64,000 nucleotides of DNA from Yoonia sediminilitoris. Lineage in GTDB: Bacteria; Pseudomonadota; Alphaproteobacteria; Rhodobacterales; Rhodobacteraceae. Positions 25,785 through 34,162 of this stretch are shown here, piece after piece (the stretch's first letter is position 1; every line of letters starts with the position of its first letter). A model generated the notes under the pieces. That model was not told the origin of the DNA. It searched no databases and saw only the letters and a list, made by a program, of their open reading frames with translations. The stretch is from contig NZ_QBUD01000001.1 of NCBI RefSeq assembly GCF_003058085.1, positions 310,001 to 374,000 of the forward strand, given 5' to 3'. The position numbers and the translations under genes are program-made.

Positions 25785-26015
25785 GGTTCTGCCTTTGTCT
25801 TGTCTTGCGTCCCCACGCCTTGAGACAACAAGATGCAGGGTCAAACAGGCGACAGTTTGGCAAGGACATGACAAGCGCACCCTTGTTTGGAAACGAACTG
25901 TTGATGAATTAAGATTTTGAAAATAATGATAAAAAATAGAAGTCGCGGGGATTTACGTCGATTTTGAAGGTCTTGGCGCATCGGAGGATTACCGCTTGCC
26001 CTATTGCGGCCTTGA

Positions 26016-26771
26016 TTACAGTCTGATTGCTGCGATCAGTCTGCCATAATCTGCCTCTTTCAGATGCATGGATCGCCGGTAGCTATAGAACCGCTGCGGA
26101 TCGGCATAGGTGCAGTGCCGGGTCCAGCTTGCCGTGTCGACCCCGATCTGGTGCAGCCGAAACAGCCCGAATCCGGGCAGGTCGAATTGAAAGTGGTCAC
26201 CGTGCCCCTGCAAAAAGAACCGGTCATAGGCGGGATCGGTCTGCACGAAACGGTCGCGGAATTCTGGCCCGACTTCATAGTTGCGCTGGCTGATCGACGG
26301 CCCGATGACGGCTGCGATCCGTGTGCGCTTGGCACCCAATGCCTCCATCGCGTTGACAGTGGCGTCGAGGATGCCGTCAAGTGCGCCTTTCCAGCCTGCG
26401 TGGGCCGCGCCGATGACGCGGGCCTTTGCGTCGGCAAACAGGACCGGCTGGCAGTCGGCGGTCAGGACGGTCAAGATCACGTCAGGGGTGTCTGTCACCA
26501 GCCCGTCGGCCTGTACCGGCTCGGTCAATGGGCCGCTGACGGGTACCGCCTTGGCCGAATGCACCTGATGCACCCCCGCCAATTGACCAAGGCTGCCCCC
26601 CATCGCTGTGGCAACCCGTCCACGGTTGATGCTCACGATGTCATGCTGGTCCGAGCTGCCATAACCACAGTTCAATCCGGCAAACACACCAGACGACGCC
26701 CCGCCCGCACGGGTAAAGAACCCGTGTGGCGTCCCGTCCAGCGACGGGTGGGTGATGAAGTCCAGCGTCAT
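26016..26771 (-). CDS. pgeF: purine nucleoside phosphorylase / laccase-domain protein (YfiH, PgeF family)
   Basis: This 251-residue protein of the multicopper-polyphenol-oxidase-like family, formerly called laccase domain, is now associated with purine nucleoside cleavage and correction of peptidoglycan stem peptides. Zinc ligands are visible in the usual spacing: VHSAKA, TADCQPVLFAD and GAAHAGWKGALDGI. GPSISQRNYEVGPEF and the C-terminal ...HCTYADPQRFYSYRR follow. Its start overlaps the stop of the MidA-like gene (ATGA). It is the last gene of the lgt-midA-pgeF operon, a common arrangement in alphaproteobacteria. Confidence 0.88.
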   Translation of the reverse strand: MTLDFITHPSLDGTPHGFFTRAGGASSGVFAGLNCGYGSSDQHDIVSINRGRVATAMGGSLGQLAGVHQVHSAKAVPVSGPLTEPVQADGLVTDTPDVILTVLTADCQPVLFADAKARVIGAAHAGWKGALDGILDATVNAMEALGAKRTRIAAVIGPSISQRNYEVGPEFRDRFVQTDPAYDRFFLQGHGDHFQFDLPGFGLFRLHQIGVDTASWTRHCTYADPQRFYSYRRSMHLKEADYGRLIAAIRL

Positions 26772-27826
26772 GGTTCCAATCCGGGTGGCGGCGGTGCATT
26801 TGCAGGATACAGAGCGATTACCTTGAAAAGGTCTCCCATCTGGGTGGGGTGGGTCAAGCGCCGATGTGCCTTGATATGCGTTTCAAGCGCGTCACCGGCC
26901 AATTGCTGCGCCAGTTTTTGCGCACGTTCGGTAATGCCCAACCGTTCAAGAAAGATGCCTTGTGTAGTCAATCGGCTGAATTTCGCGGGGGCTGCGTTTT
27001 GGGCGATGGCCGCAAAATCGACATGCGCGGTCAGGTCGGCATCACCGGGCGTGGCAAGCGGATCGGCCTTGGCATGCCCCGCGACGGCTTGCAGCGTATC
27101 GCCGAGCGACTGCCAGTCGCCATAGTCGATGATCAGCGCGGCACCGCCATGTCGGTCAATCCGTGCACCTAACGTGGCGCAAATGCCCGCAAGCGCAGGA
27201 CAATGTTCGATCAGGTCCCCGTCTTTTGTGTCCGCAAGACGGTGCGTCAGAATCGTCAGTGGTGCCGCATCCGACAGCCCCATGACAAGGGTGCCGCTGT
27301 CCTCCCCGATCATGCGTTCGCGCCACGCGTCGCCTTGCCGGACAAATTGCCGGATCGGCAGGGCGTCAAAGAATTCATTGGCGATCACGAAAAGTGGCAG
27401 GTCCGGCAGGCTGTCCACGTGATCGTGCCATGTGGCAATCGGCACGTTGGTCGCCTGAACTGCGCGTAATGCGGGCGAGGTTTCGACCAGGTGCACCGAC
27501 ATCGCCGCGTGAAAGCCGGGCACGGCTTTGGTAGCGCGGATCACATCAGCCATCAGCGTGCCGCGTCCCGGCCCAAGCTCTGCAAGGGCGAACGGGGAGG
27601 GGCTGCCTTGATTCATCCATGTCTGCGCCAGTGCCAGCCCGACCAGTTCGCCGAACATCTGGCTGATCTCGGGGCTGGTGATGAAATCGCCTGCAGTCCC
27701 CAGCGGGTCGCGTTTGCTGTAATAACCCAGTGTCGGGTGCATCAGGCAGTCCGTCATATAATCGGCCAGACTGATCGGCCCTGTGCGGGCAATCCGGTCG
27801 ATCAGGAGTTCGCGCAGGCTGCTCAC
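26768..27826 (-). CDS. class I SAM-dependent methyltransferase, MidA/NDUFAF7 family
   Basis: This 352-residue protein has the family's N-terminal ISLADYMTDCLMHPTLGYYSKRDPLGTAGDFITSPEISQMFGE, the SAM-binding ELGPGRGTLMADVIRA and VIANEFFDALPIRQFV. The mitochondrial relatives methylate an arginine of a complex I subunit; the bacterial role is less clear. It overlaps lgt upstream and pgeF downstream by four bases each, so all three are translated as a coupled unit. Confidence 0.9.
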   Translation of the reverse strand: MSSLRELLIDRIARTGPISLADYMTDCLMHPTLGYYSKRDPLGTAGDFITSPEISQMFGELVGLALAQTWMNQGSPSPFALAELGPGRGTLMADVIRATKAVPGFHAAMSVHLVETSPALRAVQATNVPIATWHDHVDSLPDLPLFVIANEFFDALPIRQFVRQGDAWRERMIGEDSGTLVMGLSDAAPLTILTHRLADTKDGDLIEHCPALAGICATLGARIDRHGGAALIIDYGDWQSLGDTLQAVAGHAKADPLATPGDADLTAHVDFAAIAQNAAPAKFSRLTTQGIFLERLGITERAQKLAQQLAGDALETHIKAHRRLTHPTQMGDLFKVIALYPANAPPPPGLEP

Positions 27827-28704
27827 TGTCGCCGCCGTGCCAGAAGAATGACTGTGATCCCCACCAGAATCATCGGCAATGACAGCGATTGTCCCATCGT
27901 CAGCCCGATGCCATCAATATGGAACCGCAGGCCCAGCGGGTTATTAGCGGTTTGGAAATGCGCATCGGGCTGGCGCACGAATTCGACCAGAAACCGCGAA
28001 ATGCCGTAGCCTGTGAAGAAGGTGCCGGTCAGCAACCACGGTGTCCTGAGCGCGCCAAAGCGGAAGGCCATCAGCATCAGGACAGTGCCCAGCAACAGCC
28101 CTTCAAGCCCCGCTTCGTAGAGTTGAGAGGGGTGGCGCACGCAAGGGGCTGTGGCGGTCGCGCAAGACTGGGCGTCCGCACCCGGAAAGATTACCCCCCA
28201 CGGCAGGTCCGTGGGCCGCCCCCAGAGTTCGGCATTGATGAAATTGGCGCAGCGCACCAGCAGAATAGCCGGGGTGGCCGCAACGGCGATGATGTCGGCC
28301 AGATCGGGCAGGGGTACCTGATGCCGCCTGCTGAACAGATAGACCGCAACCACAACCCCGATAAAGCCGCCATGAAACGACAGCCCGCCCTCCCAGATCT
28401 TGATGATATCCAGCGGCGCGGCCAGAAAATCGGCGGGCTTGTACAGCAGCACGTATCCCAACCGGCCGCCGCCGATGACGCCAACCACGATGTAGGTCAG
28501 CAAATCCTCAAGCTTGCTTGGTGCCATGGGTGGATCACCGCGCCACAGGGCAGGCCGTTTGAGCGCCATTTTGATGACCACCCAGCCAATGGCGATGCCC
28601 ACGATATAGGCCATGGCGTACCACTTGAGCGCGATGGTGAACCCCGCGATGGTGAACGAAAAGATATCGGGCGATATCGCCGGAAAGGGGAGCGCTGCAT
28701 TCAT
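27823..28704 (-). CDS. lgt: prolipoprotein diacylglyceryl transferase
   Basis: Lgt attaches diacylglycerol to the lipobox cysteine of prolipoproteins in the inner membrane. The 293-residue protein has seven or so membrane helices, the HGG-type motif FHGGFIGVVVAVYLF, and the signature LLVRCANFINAELWGRPTDLPWG with the invariant Asn, Glu and Arg. The start at 28704 (GGA eight bases upstream) gives the usual N-terminus; an upstream extension to 28797 is unlikely. It is divergent from ubiK with about 100 bases between. Confidence 0.93.
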   Translation of the reverse strand: MNAALPFPAISPDIFSFTIAGFTIALKWYAMAYIVGIAIGWVVIKMALKRPALWRGDPPMAPSKLEDLLTYIVVGVIGGGRLGYVLLYKPADFLAAPLDIIKIWEGGLSFHGGFIGVVVAVYLFSRRHQVPLPDLADIIAVAATPAILLVRCANFINAELWGRPTDLPWGVIFPGADAQSCATATAPCVRHPSQLYEAGLEGLLLGTVLMLMAFRFGALRTPWLLTGTFFTGYGISRFLVEFVRQPDAHFQTANNPLGLRFHIDGIGLTMGQSLSLPMILVGITVILLARRRQ

Positions 28705-28808
28705 GGCCGTATTCCTTTCGCGCCGCTGCGACGAAGTCAACCAGTTGCACCCGCTTGTGTCCCGGCCGCAGAGCGCCCATATGTGGTCCAAGCGCAAAGG
28801 AGACCCTG

Positions 28809-29054
28809 ATGCAGAACAAGAACAAGATTTTTGATGATCTCAGCCAGCTGATGACAAATGCGATGGGCGTCGCCCAAGGTGCCAAGGACGAGGCACAGAC
28901 CGCCATGTCATCGATGATGGACCGCTGGTTGGCCGACCGTGATTTTGTCACCCGCGAAGAATTCGACGCCGTGCGCGCCATGGCCCAGAAAGCCCGCGAA
29001 GAAAACGAAGCACTCTCAGCGCGCATTGCTGCATTGGAAGCAGCTGCGAAGTAG
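28809..29054 (+). CDS. ubiK: ubiquinone biosynthesis accessory factor UbiK (BMFP domain)
   Basis: This is an 81-residue protein with an amphipathic N-terminal helix (IFDDLSQLMTNAMGVAQGAKDE) and the C-terminal coiled coil FVTREEFDAVRAMAQKAREENEALSARIAALEA, the BMFP pattern. UbiK-type proteins trimerise on membranes and help late ubiquinone synthesis. ATG 28809 has AAAGGAGA directly upstream. It lies opposite lgt, a position often seen in Rhodobacterales. Confidence 0.82.
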   Translation: MQNKNKIFDDLSQLMTNAMGVAQGAKDEAQTAMSSMMDRWLADRDFVTREEFDAVRAMAQKAREENEALSARIAALEAAAK

Positions 29055-29232
29055 GTCAGCACGCGCCGACGTCACGTGGGTCAGAAAAGGCGCCTCTTGT
29101 TGAACTTCACGCTGACTGCTGCGCCCTGCGAGCGGACGCGGCAGTCAGGGCAGAACGTTGGCTATTGCATGACGTGCCCATTACGTCATTTCCCTGCGAA
29201 CCCCCATTGTTCTGGCCCAAAAGGACACAGTG

Positions 29233-30087
29233 TTAATCGCCCAGACACTGAGCGAACGCATCGGCCATCTGCCGCAGCATTGCCTCATATAGGTCTGGCC
29301 CTGCGTCAAACCCCGCGCCGGTCCCATTCAACACGCTTGTGCGCGCGTCCGTCCCTTCGATCACCACATCGACCCAGCGCGCCCCGATTTCGGCGTCGCT
29401 GAACACGCAGACGATATCATTTGAGACCACCAGATCACGCATTTCGGAAAGGTGGCCGGGGCCGGGGGCATGTGCGTGTGCGTCCGCGATGCTGGCTGTA
29501 TGTTCCAGATCGTTCATCGACTCGAAATAGCTGTAGGCATCATGTGGGACGATGAAACCCGACTGATCCAGTCCGCGCAACCGGCTTTGGATATCGTCAT
29601 TGAGCGCGGTCAGCATGGTAACAGTCTTGTCCGCGTTTGCCATATAGACGGCTTTGTTTTCGGAGTCAGCTGCGGCCAGTGCTGTGGCAATATCACTGAC
29701 CCAGCCGCTGGCGATCATCGGGTCAAGCCAGCCGTGTGGGTCAATTTCGCCGTCATGCGTTGTCAGCGGGGTCCAGTTCGCGCTTGCTGTGAGCGGCAGT
29801 TGTGTCGCTTGCGGGGCCAGTGTTGCAATCGGGTCCGCCAGCCACGGGGTCAGTTCCGGCCCCACCCAGATCACAAGGTCTGCGTCACCGAGCCTCTCTG
29901 CATCGCTGGGCCGCAGCGCAAAATCATGGGCGTCTGCACCCGGCGGCAACAGCAGGTCTGCTGTGCCCAGATCACCCATCACCAGCGCGGCAAGGCTGTG
30001 AATGGGGGCGATGTCGGTGATCACTCTGGGCGCATCCGCCAACAATGGCGCAGGCCAGAAGGCCAGCAGGAAAGCAAATCTATGCAT
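29233..30087 (-). CDS. znuA: zinc ABC transporter substrate-binding protein ZnuA
   Basis: ZnuA is the periplasmic zinc receptor for ZnuBC. The 284-residue protein has a signal peptide (MHRFAFLLAFWPAPLLADA) and the metal-binding histidines of the cluster A-I family in ITDIAPIHSLAALVM, LPPGADAHDFALRPSDAERL and FIVPHDAYSYFESMN. A late acidic ligand region near VFSDAEIG follows. The His-rich acidic loop common in ZnuA is nearly absent (only GEIDPHGWLDP). It is divergent from zur-znuCB and shares their Zur-box promoter region. Confidence 0.92.
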   Translation of the reverse strand: MHRFAFLLAFWPAPLLADAPRVITDIAPIHSLAALVMGDLGTADLLLPPGADAHDFALRPSDAERLGDADLVIWVGPELTPWLADPIATLAPQATQLPLTASANWTPLTTHDGEIDPHGWLDPMIASGWVSDIATALAAADSENKAVYMANADKTVTMLTALNDDIQSRLRGLDQSGFIVPHDAYSYFESMNDLEHTASIADAHAHAPGPGHLSEMRDLVVSNDIVCVFSDAEIGARWVDVVIEGTDARTSVLNGTGAGFDAGPDLYEAMLRQMADAFAQCLGD

Positions 30088-30130
30088 TTGAGGGTCCTTG
30101 TCTAATACTGCGGCAGTGTCTATAGAGTGT

Positions 30131-30142
30131 ATGTTATAACAT
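30131..30142. promoter_or_regulatory. Zur box between znuA and zur
   Basis: ATGTTATAACAT is a perfect 12-base palindrome in the 69-base divergent gap. It matches the core TGTTATA-type Zur operators of alphaproteobacteria. A zinc-loaded Zur dimer here would shut both znuA and zur-znuC-znuB. The site is supported by context; binding is inferred. Confidence 0.75.
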
Positions 30143-30156
30143 CACAAGGGGGCGAA

Positions 30157-30621
30157 ATGCCCGATACCGTCGGTTTTGCCAAACATGATCATAGTACCTG
30201 CGTCGCCTCTGCGCTGCGGGCTGCCGATGCGGCATGTGCTCAGCGTAATGTGCATCTGACGCCGGTCCGCCGCCGCGTTCTTGAAATCCTACTGGAGTCG
30301 CATGCGGCCATGGGCGCCTATGATGTGTTGTCACGGCTGGATGCCGAAGGGTTGGGGTCAAAGCCGCCGGTTGCTTACCGTGCGTTGGCGTTTCTGGTCG
30401 CGCAGGGATTCGTGCATCGCATTGAGCGGCTTAACGCCTTTATCGCCTGCGCCCATCCCGGTGCTGCGCATGACCCCGCCTTCATGATTTGCCGCGGCTG
30501 CGGAAAGGTGGCCGAAGCTCTTGCCCGGCAGCCATTGGGGCCGGAGGCCGCAGACAGCGGATTTCAGGTCGAGCAGACGGTGATCGAGGCCGAGGGTCTG
30601 TGCCCCGGATGCCAGTCATGA
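30157..30621 (+). CDS. zur: zinc uptake regulator Zur (Fur family)
   Basis: This 154-residue Fur-family repressor has a winged-helix N-terminus (RNVHLTPVRRRVLEILLESHAAMGAYDVLSRL...KPPVAYRALAFLVAQGFVHRIERLNAFIAC) and two CxxC pairs (MICRGCGKV, LCPGCQS) that form the structural zinc site. His in HPGAAHDP fits the regulatory site. The start at 30157 follows AGGGGG; a GTG at 30127 is also in frame but lies across the operator. It overlaps znuC by ATGA. Confidence 0.9.
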   Translation: MPDTVGFAKHDHSTCVASALRAADAACAQRNVHLTPVRRRVLEILLESHAAMGAYDVLSRLDAEGLGSKPPVAYRALAFLVAQGFVHRIERLNAFIACAHPGAAHDPAFMICRGCGKVAEALARQPLGPEAADSGFQVEQTVIEAEGLCPGCQS

Positions 30622-31346
30622 GCCTGATTACGGCGACTGGACTCGAACTGCGCTATGGTGGCCAGAGGGTGCTGCAAGGTGTCGATATGACCATTGAGCC
30701 GGGCGAAATTGTGACAATTGTCGGGCCCAACGGGTCTGGCAAATCGACATTGCTGCGGGTTCTGGTCGGGGCGCTGCGCCCGCAAAAGGGGCGCGTGGAT
30801 CGGCGGGCCAATCTGCGGATTGGTTATGTGCCCCAGAAGTTGCAGATTGATGCGACACTGCCGATGACGGTATCGCGGTTTCTGAACCTGCCAGCACGCG
30901 TATCCGCTGTGGCAGAAGTGACCGCATTGCAGACAGCCGGGGTTCCCCATGTGGCTGACAGGCAAATGTCGGACCTGTCGGGGGGGCAATTCCAGCGGGT
31001 GATGCTGGCGCGTGCTATTCTTGGTCGCCCGGATTTGTTGATGCTGGACGAGGCAACGCAGGGGCTGGACCAGCCAGGATCGGCCGCGTTCTACCAACAG
31101 ATCGAAGCGGTGCGGCGCGATCTGGGCTGTGCTGTCTTGATGGTCAGCCACGAATTGCACGTGGTAATGAGCGCCTCGGACCGCGTGATCTGTCTGAACG
31201 GGCATGTCTGTTGCGAAGGCACCCCTGAGGTCGTGTCGGCGGCACCCGCCTATCGAGAGCTTTTCGGCACAGGCACTGGTGGCGCGCTGGCCTTGTATCG
31301 ACACGAACATGATCATGGCCATCATCATCACGAGGCGGCCGAATAG
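30618..31346 (+). CDS. znuC: zinc ABC transporter ATP-binding protein ZnuC
   Basis: This 242-residue ATPase has Walker A GPNGSGKSTLL, Q-loop YVPQKLQ, ABC signature DLSGGQFQRVMLARA, Walker B LLMLDEATQGLD and switch His in MVSHELH. It powers zinc import together with ZnuB. The C-terminus is His-rich (HEHDHGHHHHEA), a metal-binding tail often seen in ZnuC and possibly a cytosolic zinc sensor. ATG 30618 overlaps the zur stop as ATGA; the frame is open upstream but within zur. Confidence 0.93.
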   Translation: MSLITATGLELRYGGQRVLQGVDMTIEPGEIVTIVGPNGSGKSTLLRVLVGALRPQKGRVDRRANLRIGYVPQKLQIDATLPMTVSRFLNLPARVSAVAEVTALQTAGVPHVADRQMSDLSGGQFQRVMLARAILGRPDLLMLDEATQGLDQPGSAAFYQQIEAVRRDLGCAVLMVSHELHVVMSASDRVICLNGHVCCEGTPEVVSAAPAYRELFGTGTGGALALYRHEHDHGHHHHEAAE

Positions 31347-32144
31347 ATGTTGGATGATTTTCTGGTCCGGGCTGCGTTGGCCGGTGTTGGTGTCGCCGTT
31401 GCAGCAGGGTTGCTGGGCTGTTTCGTTGTCTGGCGGCGGATGGCCTATTTCGGGGACGCAACAGCACATGCCGCGATCCTCGGGGTGGCGCTGGCGTTGC
31501 TGTTCGATGTGTCGGTATTCGCGGGCGTCGGCGTTGTTGCACTGGGTATGGCGCTGTGCATCTATGGCATGAGCGGCAGGGACGAGGCTGTGGATACGAG
31601 GCTGGGCGTGCTGGCGCATTCTGCCTTGGCCCTCGGTCTGGTGGCTGTCACCCTGGTTCCCGGGCAGCGGATCGATCTGGATGGCTATCTGTTTGGGGAT
31701 GTCCTGACGGTGACCCGGCCGGATCTGGCCATTATCTGGTCGGCAACGGCGATTGTGGCGCTGGTGCTTTGGCGGCACTGGTCGGCCATGCTGACCGCGA
31801 CCCTCAGCGCTGATCTGGCCTATGCGGCGGGGATTGATCCGCGCCGGCAATCGTTGATCCTGACCTTGTTGATGGCAGCGGTTGTCGCGGTGGCGATGAA
31901 GGTTGTCGGTGCCTTGCTGATTACGGCACTGCTGATCATTCCCGCCGCCACAGCCCGCAAATATGCGCAGACGCCAGAGCGTATGGCGCTGCTGGCTGTC
32001 GCCATAGGCGCGCTATGCGCGATCGCCGGGTTGCGGATTGCGCTGGTGTTTGACACGCCGGTTGGTCCCACAATCATATGTAGTGCGGCGTTAACCTTTT
32101 TATTGTCCACAATCGGCGAACAATTGCGCAGGATTGGCATTTAA
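31347..32144 (+). CDS. znuB: zinc ABC transporter permease ZnuB
   Basis: This 265-residue membrane protein has about eight helices of the ABC-3 permease family, with GCFVVWRRMAYFGDATAHAAILGVAL near the start and VGALLITALLIIPAATAR toward the end, where the EAA-like loop lies. It starts on the base after the znuC stop. It forms the inner-membrane channel for zinc delivered by ZnuA. Confidence 0.92.
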   Translation: MLDDFLVRAALAGVGVAVAAGLLGCFVVWRRMAYFGDATAHAAILGVALALLFDVSVFAGVGVVALGMALCIYGMSGRDEAVDTRLGVLAHSALALGLVAVTLVPGQRIDLDGYLFGDVLTVTRPDLAIIWSATAIVALVLWRHWSAMLTATLSADLAYAAGIDPRRQSLILTLLMAAVVAVAMKVVGALLITALLIIPAATARKYAQTPERMALLAVAIGALCAIAGLRIALVFDTPVGPTIICSAALTFLLSTIGEQLRRIGI

Positions 32145-32236
32145 TCGCCACGACCCGGACCTAAGCGCGCCTCAGCATTGCCTCGTTTTTTGTTCATCTA
32201 TTGATTGTAGGCTAGATGACCGAAGAGGCTGACGCG

Positions 32237-32713
32237 ATGACGCGATTTGGGATATTTGCAATAGCATTTGCAACGATGATGGTCGGTGGCAAGGCAATTG
32301 CGTCCGATTGTTCCGCACCGGCAAACGCGACGGCGCTTGCGACCGAAATTGCAGCCGGTGTGAATGCCAGTCGGCGCGCCAACGGGCAATCGCCCTTGCA
32401 GTTCAATGCGCGACTGGGCCGGGCCGCGATGGCGCATGCCTGCGATATGCAGGTGAACAGCTTTTTCGATCACCGCGGGTCTGACGGATCAAGCTCGCAG
32501 GTACGCGTGCAAAAGGCCGGATATAATGATTGCATTGTGGCCGAGAATCTGGCGTGGGGATATCCCCGTGCGGCGCAGATTGTCAGTGGATGGATGAATT
32601 CGCCGGGGCATCGCCGCAATATGCTGCATCCGCGCATTCAGGAATTCGGGATCGGTATCACGCAAGGTCCCAAAGGACCATATTGGGTGCTGGTGGTCGG
32701 CAAGAGCTGCTGA
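32237..32713 (+). CDS. exported CAP-domain (SCP/PR1-like) protein
   Basis: This is a 158-residue protein if started at ATG 32237 (GAGG upstream); ATG 32216 adds seven residues. The signal peptide is MTRFGIFAIAFATMMVGGKAIA. The mature part is a CAP domain: VNASRRANGQSPLQFNARLGRAAMAHACDM, FFDHRGSDGS, AENLAWGY and WMNSPGHRRNMLHPRIQEFGIG. The His residues of the family's putative active cavity are present. The function of bacterial CAP proteins is mostly unknown. It ends just before a palindromic repeat. Confidence 0.85.
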   Translation: MTRFGIFAIAFATMMVGGKAIASDCSAPANATALATEIAAGVNASRRANGQSPLQFNARLGRAAMAHACDMQVNSFFDHRGSDGSSSQVRVQKAGYNDCIVAENLAWGYPRAAQIVSGWMNSPGHRRNMLHPRIQEFGIGITQGPKGPYWVLVVGKSC

Positions 32714-32724
32714 TTTTCAGGCGC

Positions 32725-32797
32725 GATGGGTTCAAACCCATCTTACGGTTCTTCAATGTCAATCCACAATGTAGCGTATGATGGATCTTGATCCATC
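32725..32797. repeat. two-hairpin intergenic repeat, copy 1
   Basis: Two perfect palindromes, GATGGGTTCAAACCCATC (32725-32742) and GATGGATCTTGATCCATC (32780-32797), are separated by 37 bases. The bases joining them are also partly complementary (ATCTTACG and CGTATGAT). The same module occurs at 59909-59998. It abuts the stop codon of dtd and could serve as a bidirectional terminator between convergent genes. Confidence 0.8.
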
Positions 32798-33235
32798 TCA
32801 GAGGTCGATCCAGATTGTAACTGGTCCGTCATTGACAAGGCTGACGGCCATATCCGCCCCAAACGCCCCTTGTGCGGTTTTGATCCCGAGCGAACCCATG
32901 TCGCGAATGAATTGTTCGTAAAGCGCCCGGCCGATATCAGGTTTTGCGGCAGCAGAAAATCCGGGCCGGTTGCCCCGCGACGTATCAGCGGCCAAAGTGA
33001 ATTGGCTTACGATCAGCGCCGCGCCCCCGGTGTCGATCAAAGACCGGTTCATCTTGCCCGCGTCATCCTTGAAAATCCGCAGCTTGCCGATCTTTGCCGC
33101 CATGGCGCTTGACTGCGCTGATGTATCGCCGTCCATGGCGCAAATCAGGATCAGCACGCCATGCCCGATTTCACCGATCGTTGCGCCATCCACGCAAACG
33201 GAGGAGCGGCTTACCCTTTGGACCAGTGCTCTCAC
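32798..33235 (-). CDS. dtd: D-aminoacyl-tRNA deacylase
   Basis: Dtd hydrolyses D-aminoacyl-tRNAs. The 145-residue protein carries both active-site motifs: [21 protein letters not shown] (SQFTL) and the C-terminal [16 protein letters not shown] (NxGPVT-type). The GTG at 33235 overlaps the kinase stop (GTGA) and yields the typical [12 protein letters not shown] beginning; the ATG at 33250 would add five residues. It is the last gene of a five-gene minus-strand unit. Confidence 0.92.
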   Translation of the reverse strand: MRALVQRVSRSSVCVDGATIGEIGHGVLILICAMDGDTSAQSSAMAAKIGKLRIFKDDAGKMNRSLIDTGGAALIVSQFTLAADTSRGNRPGFSAAAKPDIGRALYEQFIRDMGSLGIKTAQGAFGADMAVSLVNDGPVTIWIDL

Positions 33236-34146
33236 AGGTCGGCCGTCCATGGCGGGTTCGCCCCGGCGCGGCTGACCGTGATGGCTGCCGATTTGGCGCC
33301 GCGCGCCAAAGCCGCGCGGATCGTGTCCGCGTCGAGTTGCGCAATTTTTTCTTTGCTCAGCGCATCCGCCGCATGCAGACCGGCGAGGAGCCCTGCGTTG
33401 AATGTGTCACCGGCACCAACGGTGTCAACGACCGTGGCCTTTTGCGCGGGCACAAACAGCGCATGATCGGCGGTGTAGCCTGTTACCCCCTTGGCGCCTT
33501 CGGTGACGCAGACCAGTTTTGCCCCCCGATCCAACAGGCTGTGCGCCTTGTCTGCGATCGTGCCGTCGGGGACGAACCAGTCCAGGTCCTCGTCTGACAT
33601 CTTGATGATGTCACTTTGCGCCATCATCGCAGTGATTCGTGCCCGGTAGGTCGCTTCATCCTTGATGAAAGATGGCCTGATGTTGGGGTCAATCATCGTC
33701 ACCTTGTCGCCGGCAACACGGTCCAGCAGGGTCTGATAGGTCATTGCACAGGGCTCAACGGCCAACGATATGCCACCGAAAAACACGGCCTGCGCAGTGA
33801 CTTCCGGCAGGTCGTCCACAGACAACATGCGCCCTGCTGTGTTCTCATCATAAAACGCATAAGAGGCCTGCCCATCGGTCAGCGTCACAAAGGCCAGCGT
33901 CGTCGGCCTGTCACTGGTGGCCGCAAGGCTGCTGTCGACTTGTGACGCCGCGAGGCCCGCGCGCAGCATGTCCCCGAACAGGTCCGACGACAGCCCTGAA
34001 AAGAACTGCACCGGCACATCCTGACGTCCCAGTGCGATGGCTGTGTTAAAGACTGCGCCGCCAGCATGGGGCGCAAAGGCTTTTTCACCGTTGCTTGTTT
34101 GCCGGGGCAACATGTCAATCAGGGCTTCGCCGCAACATAGGATCAT
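33232..34146 (-). CDS. PfkB-family carbohydrate kinase (fructokinase-like)
   Basis: This 304-residue sugar kinase has the N-terminal [13 protein letters not shown], the [14 protein letters not shown] loop, and the PfkB signature 2 [17 protein letters not shown] with catalytic Asp in GAGD. It phosphorylates a sugar, probably fructose or a related hexose, using ATP. It overlaps dtd and starts 16 bases after the zinc-ribbon gene. Confidence 0.88.
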   Translation of the reverse strand: MILCCGEALIDMLPRQTSNGEKAFAPHAGGAVFNTAIALGRQDVPVQFFSGLSSDLFGDMLRAGLAASQVDSSLAATSDRPTTLAFVTLTDGQASYAFYDENTAGRMLSVDDLPEVTAQAVFFGGISLAVEPCAMTYQTLLDRVAGDKVTMIDPNIRPSFIKDEATYRARITAMMAQSDIIKMSDEDLDWFVPDGTIADKAHSLLDRGAKLVCVTEGAKGVTGYTADHALFVPAQKATVVDTVGAGDTFNAGLLAGLHAADALSKEKIAQLDADTIRAALARGAKSAAITVSRAGANPPWTADL

Positions 34147-34162
34147 TGGTTCTTTTCCCGGT

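Noticed and set aside
30564..31850. Long minus-strand open frame opposite znuC-znuB
   Set aside because: The composition (many His, Gln, Arg) is that of an antisense shadow, and the plus-strand genes are certain.
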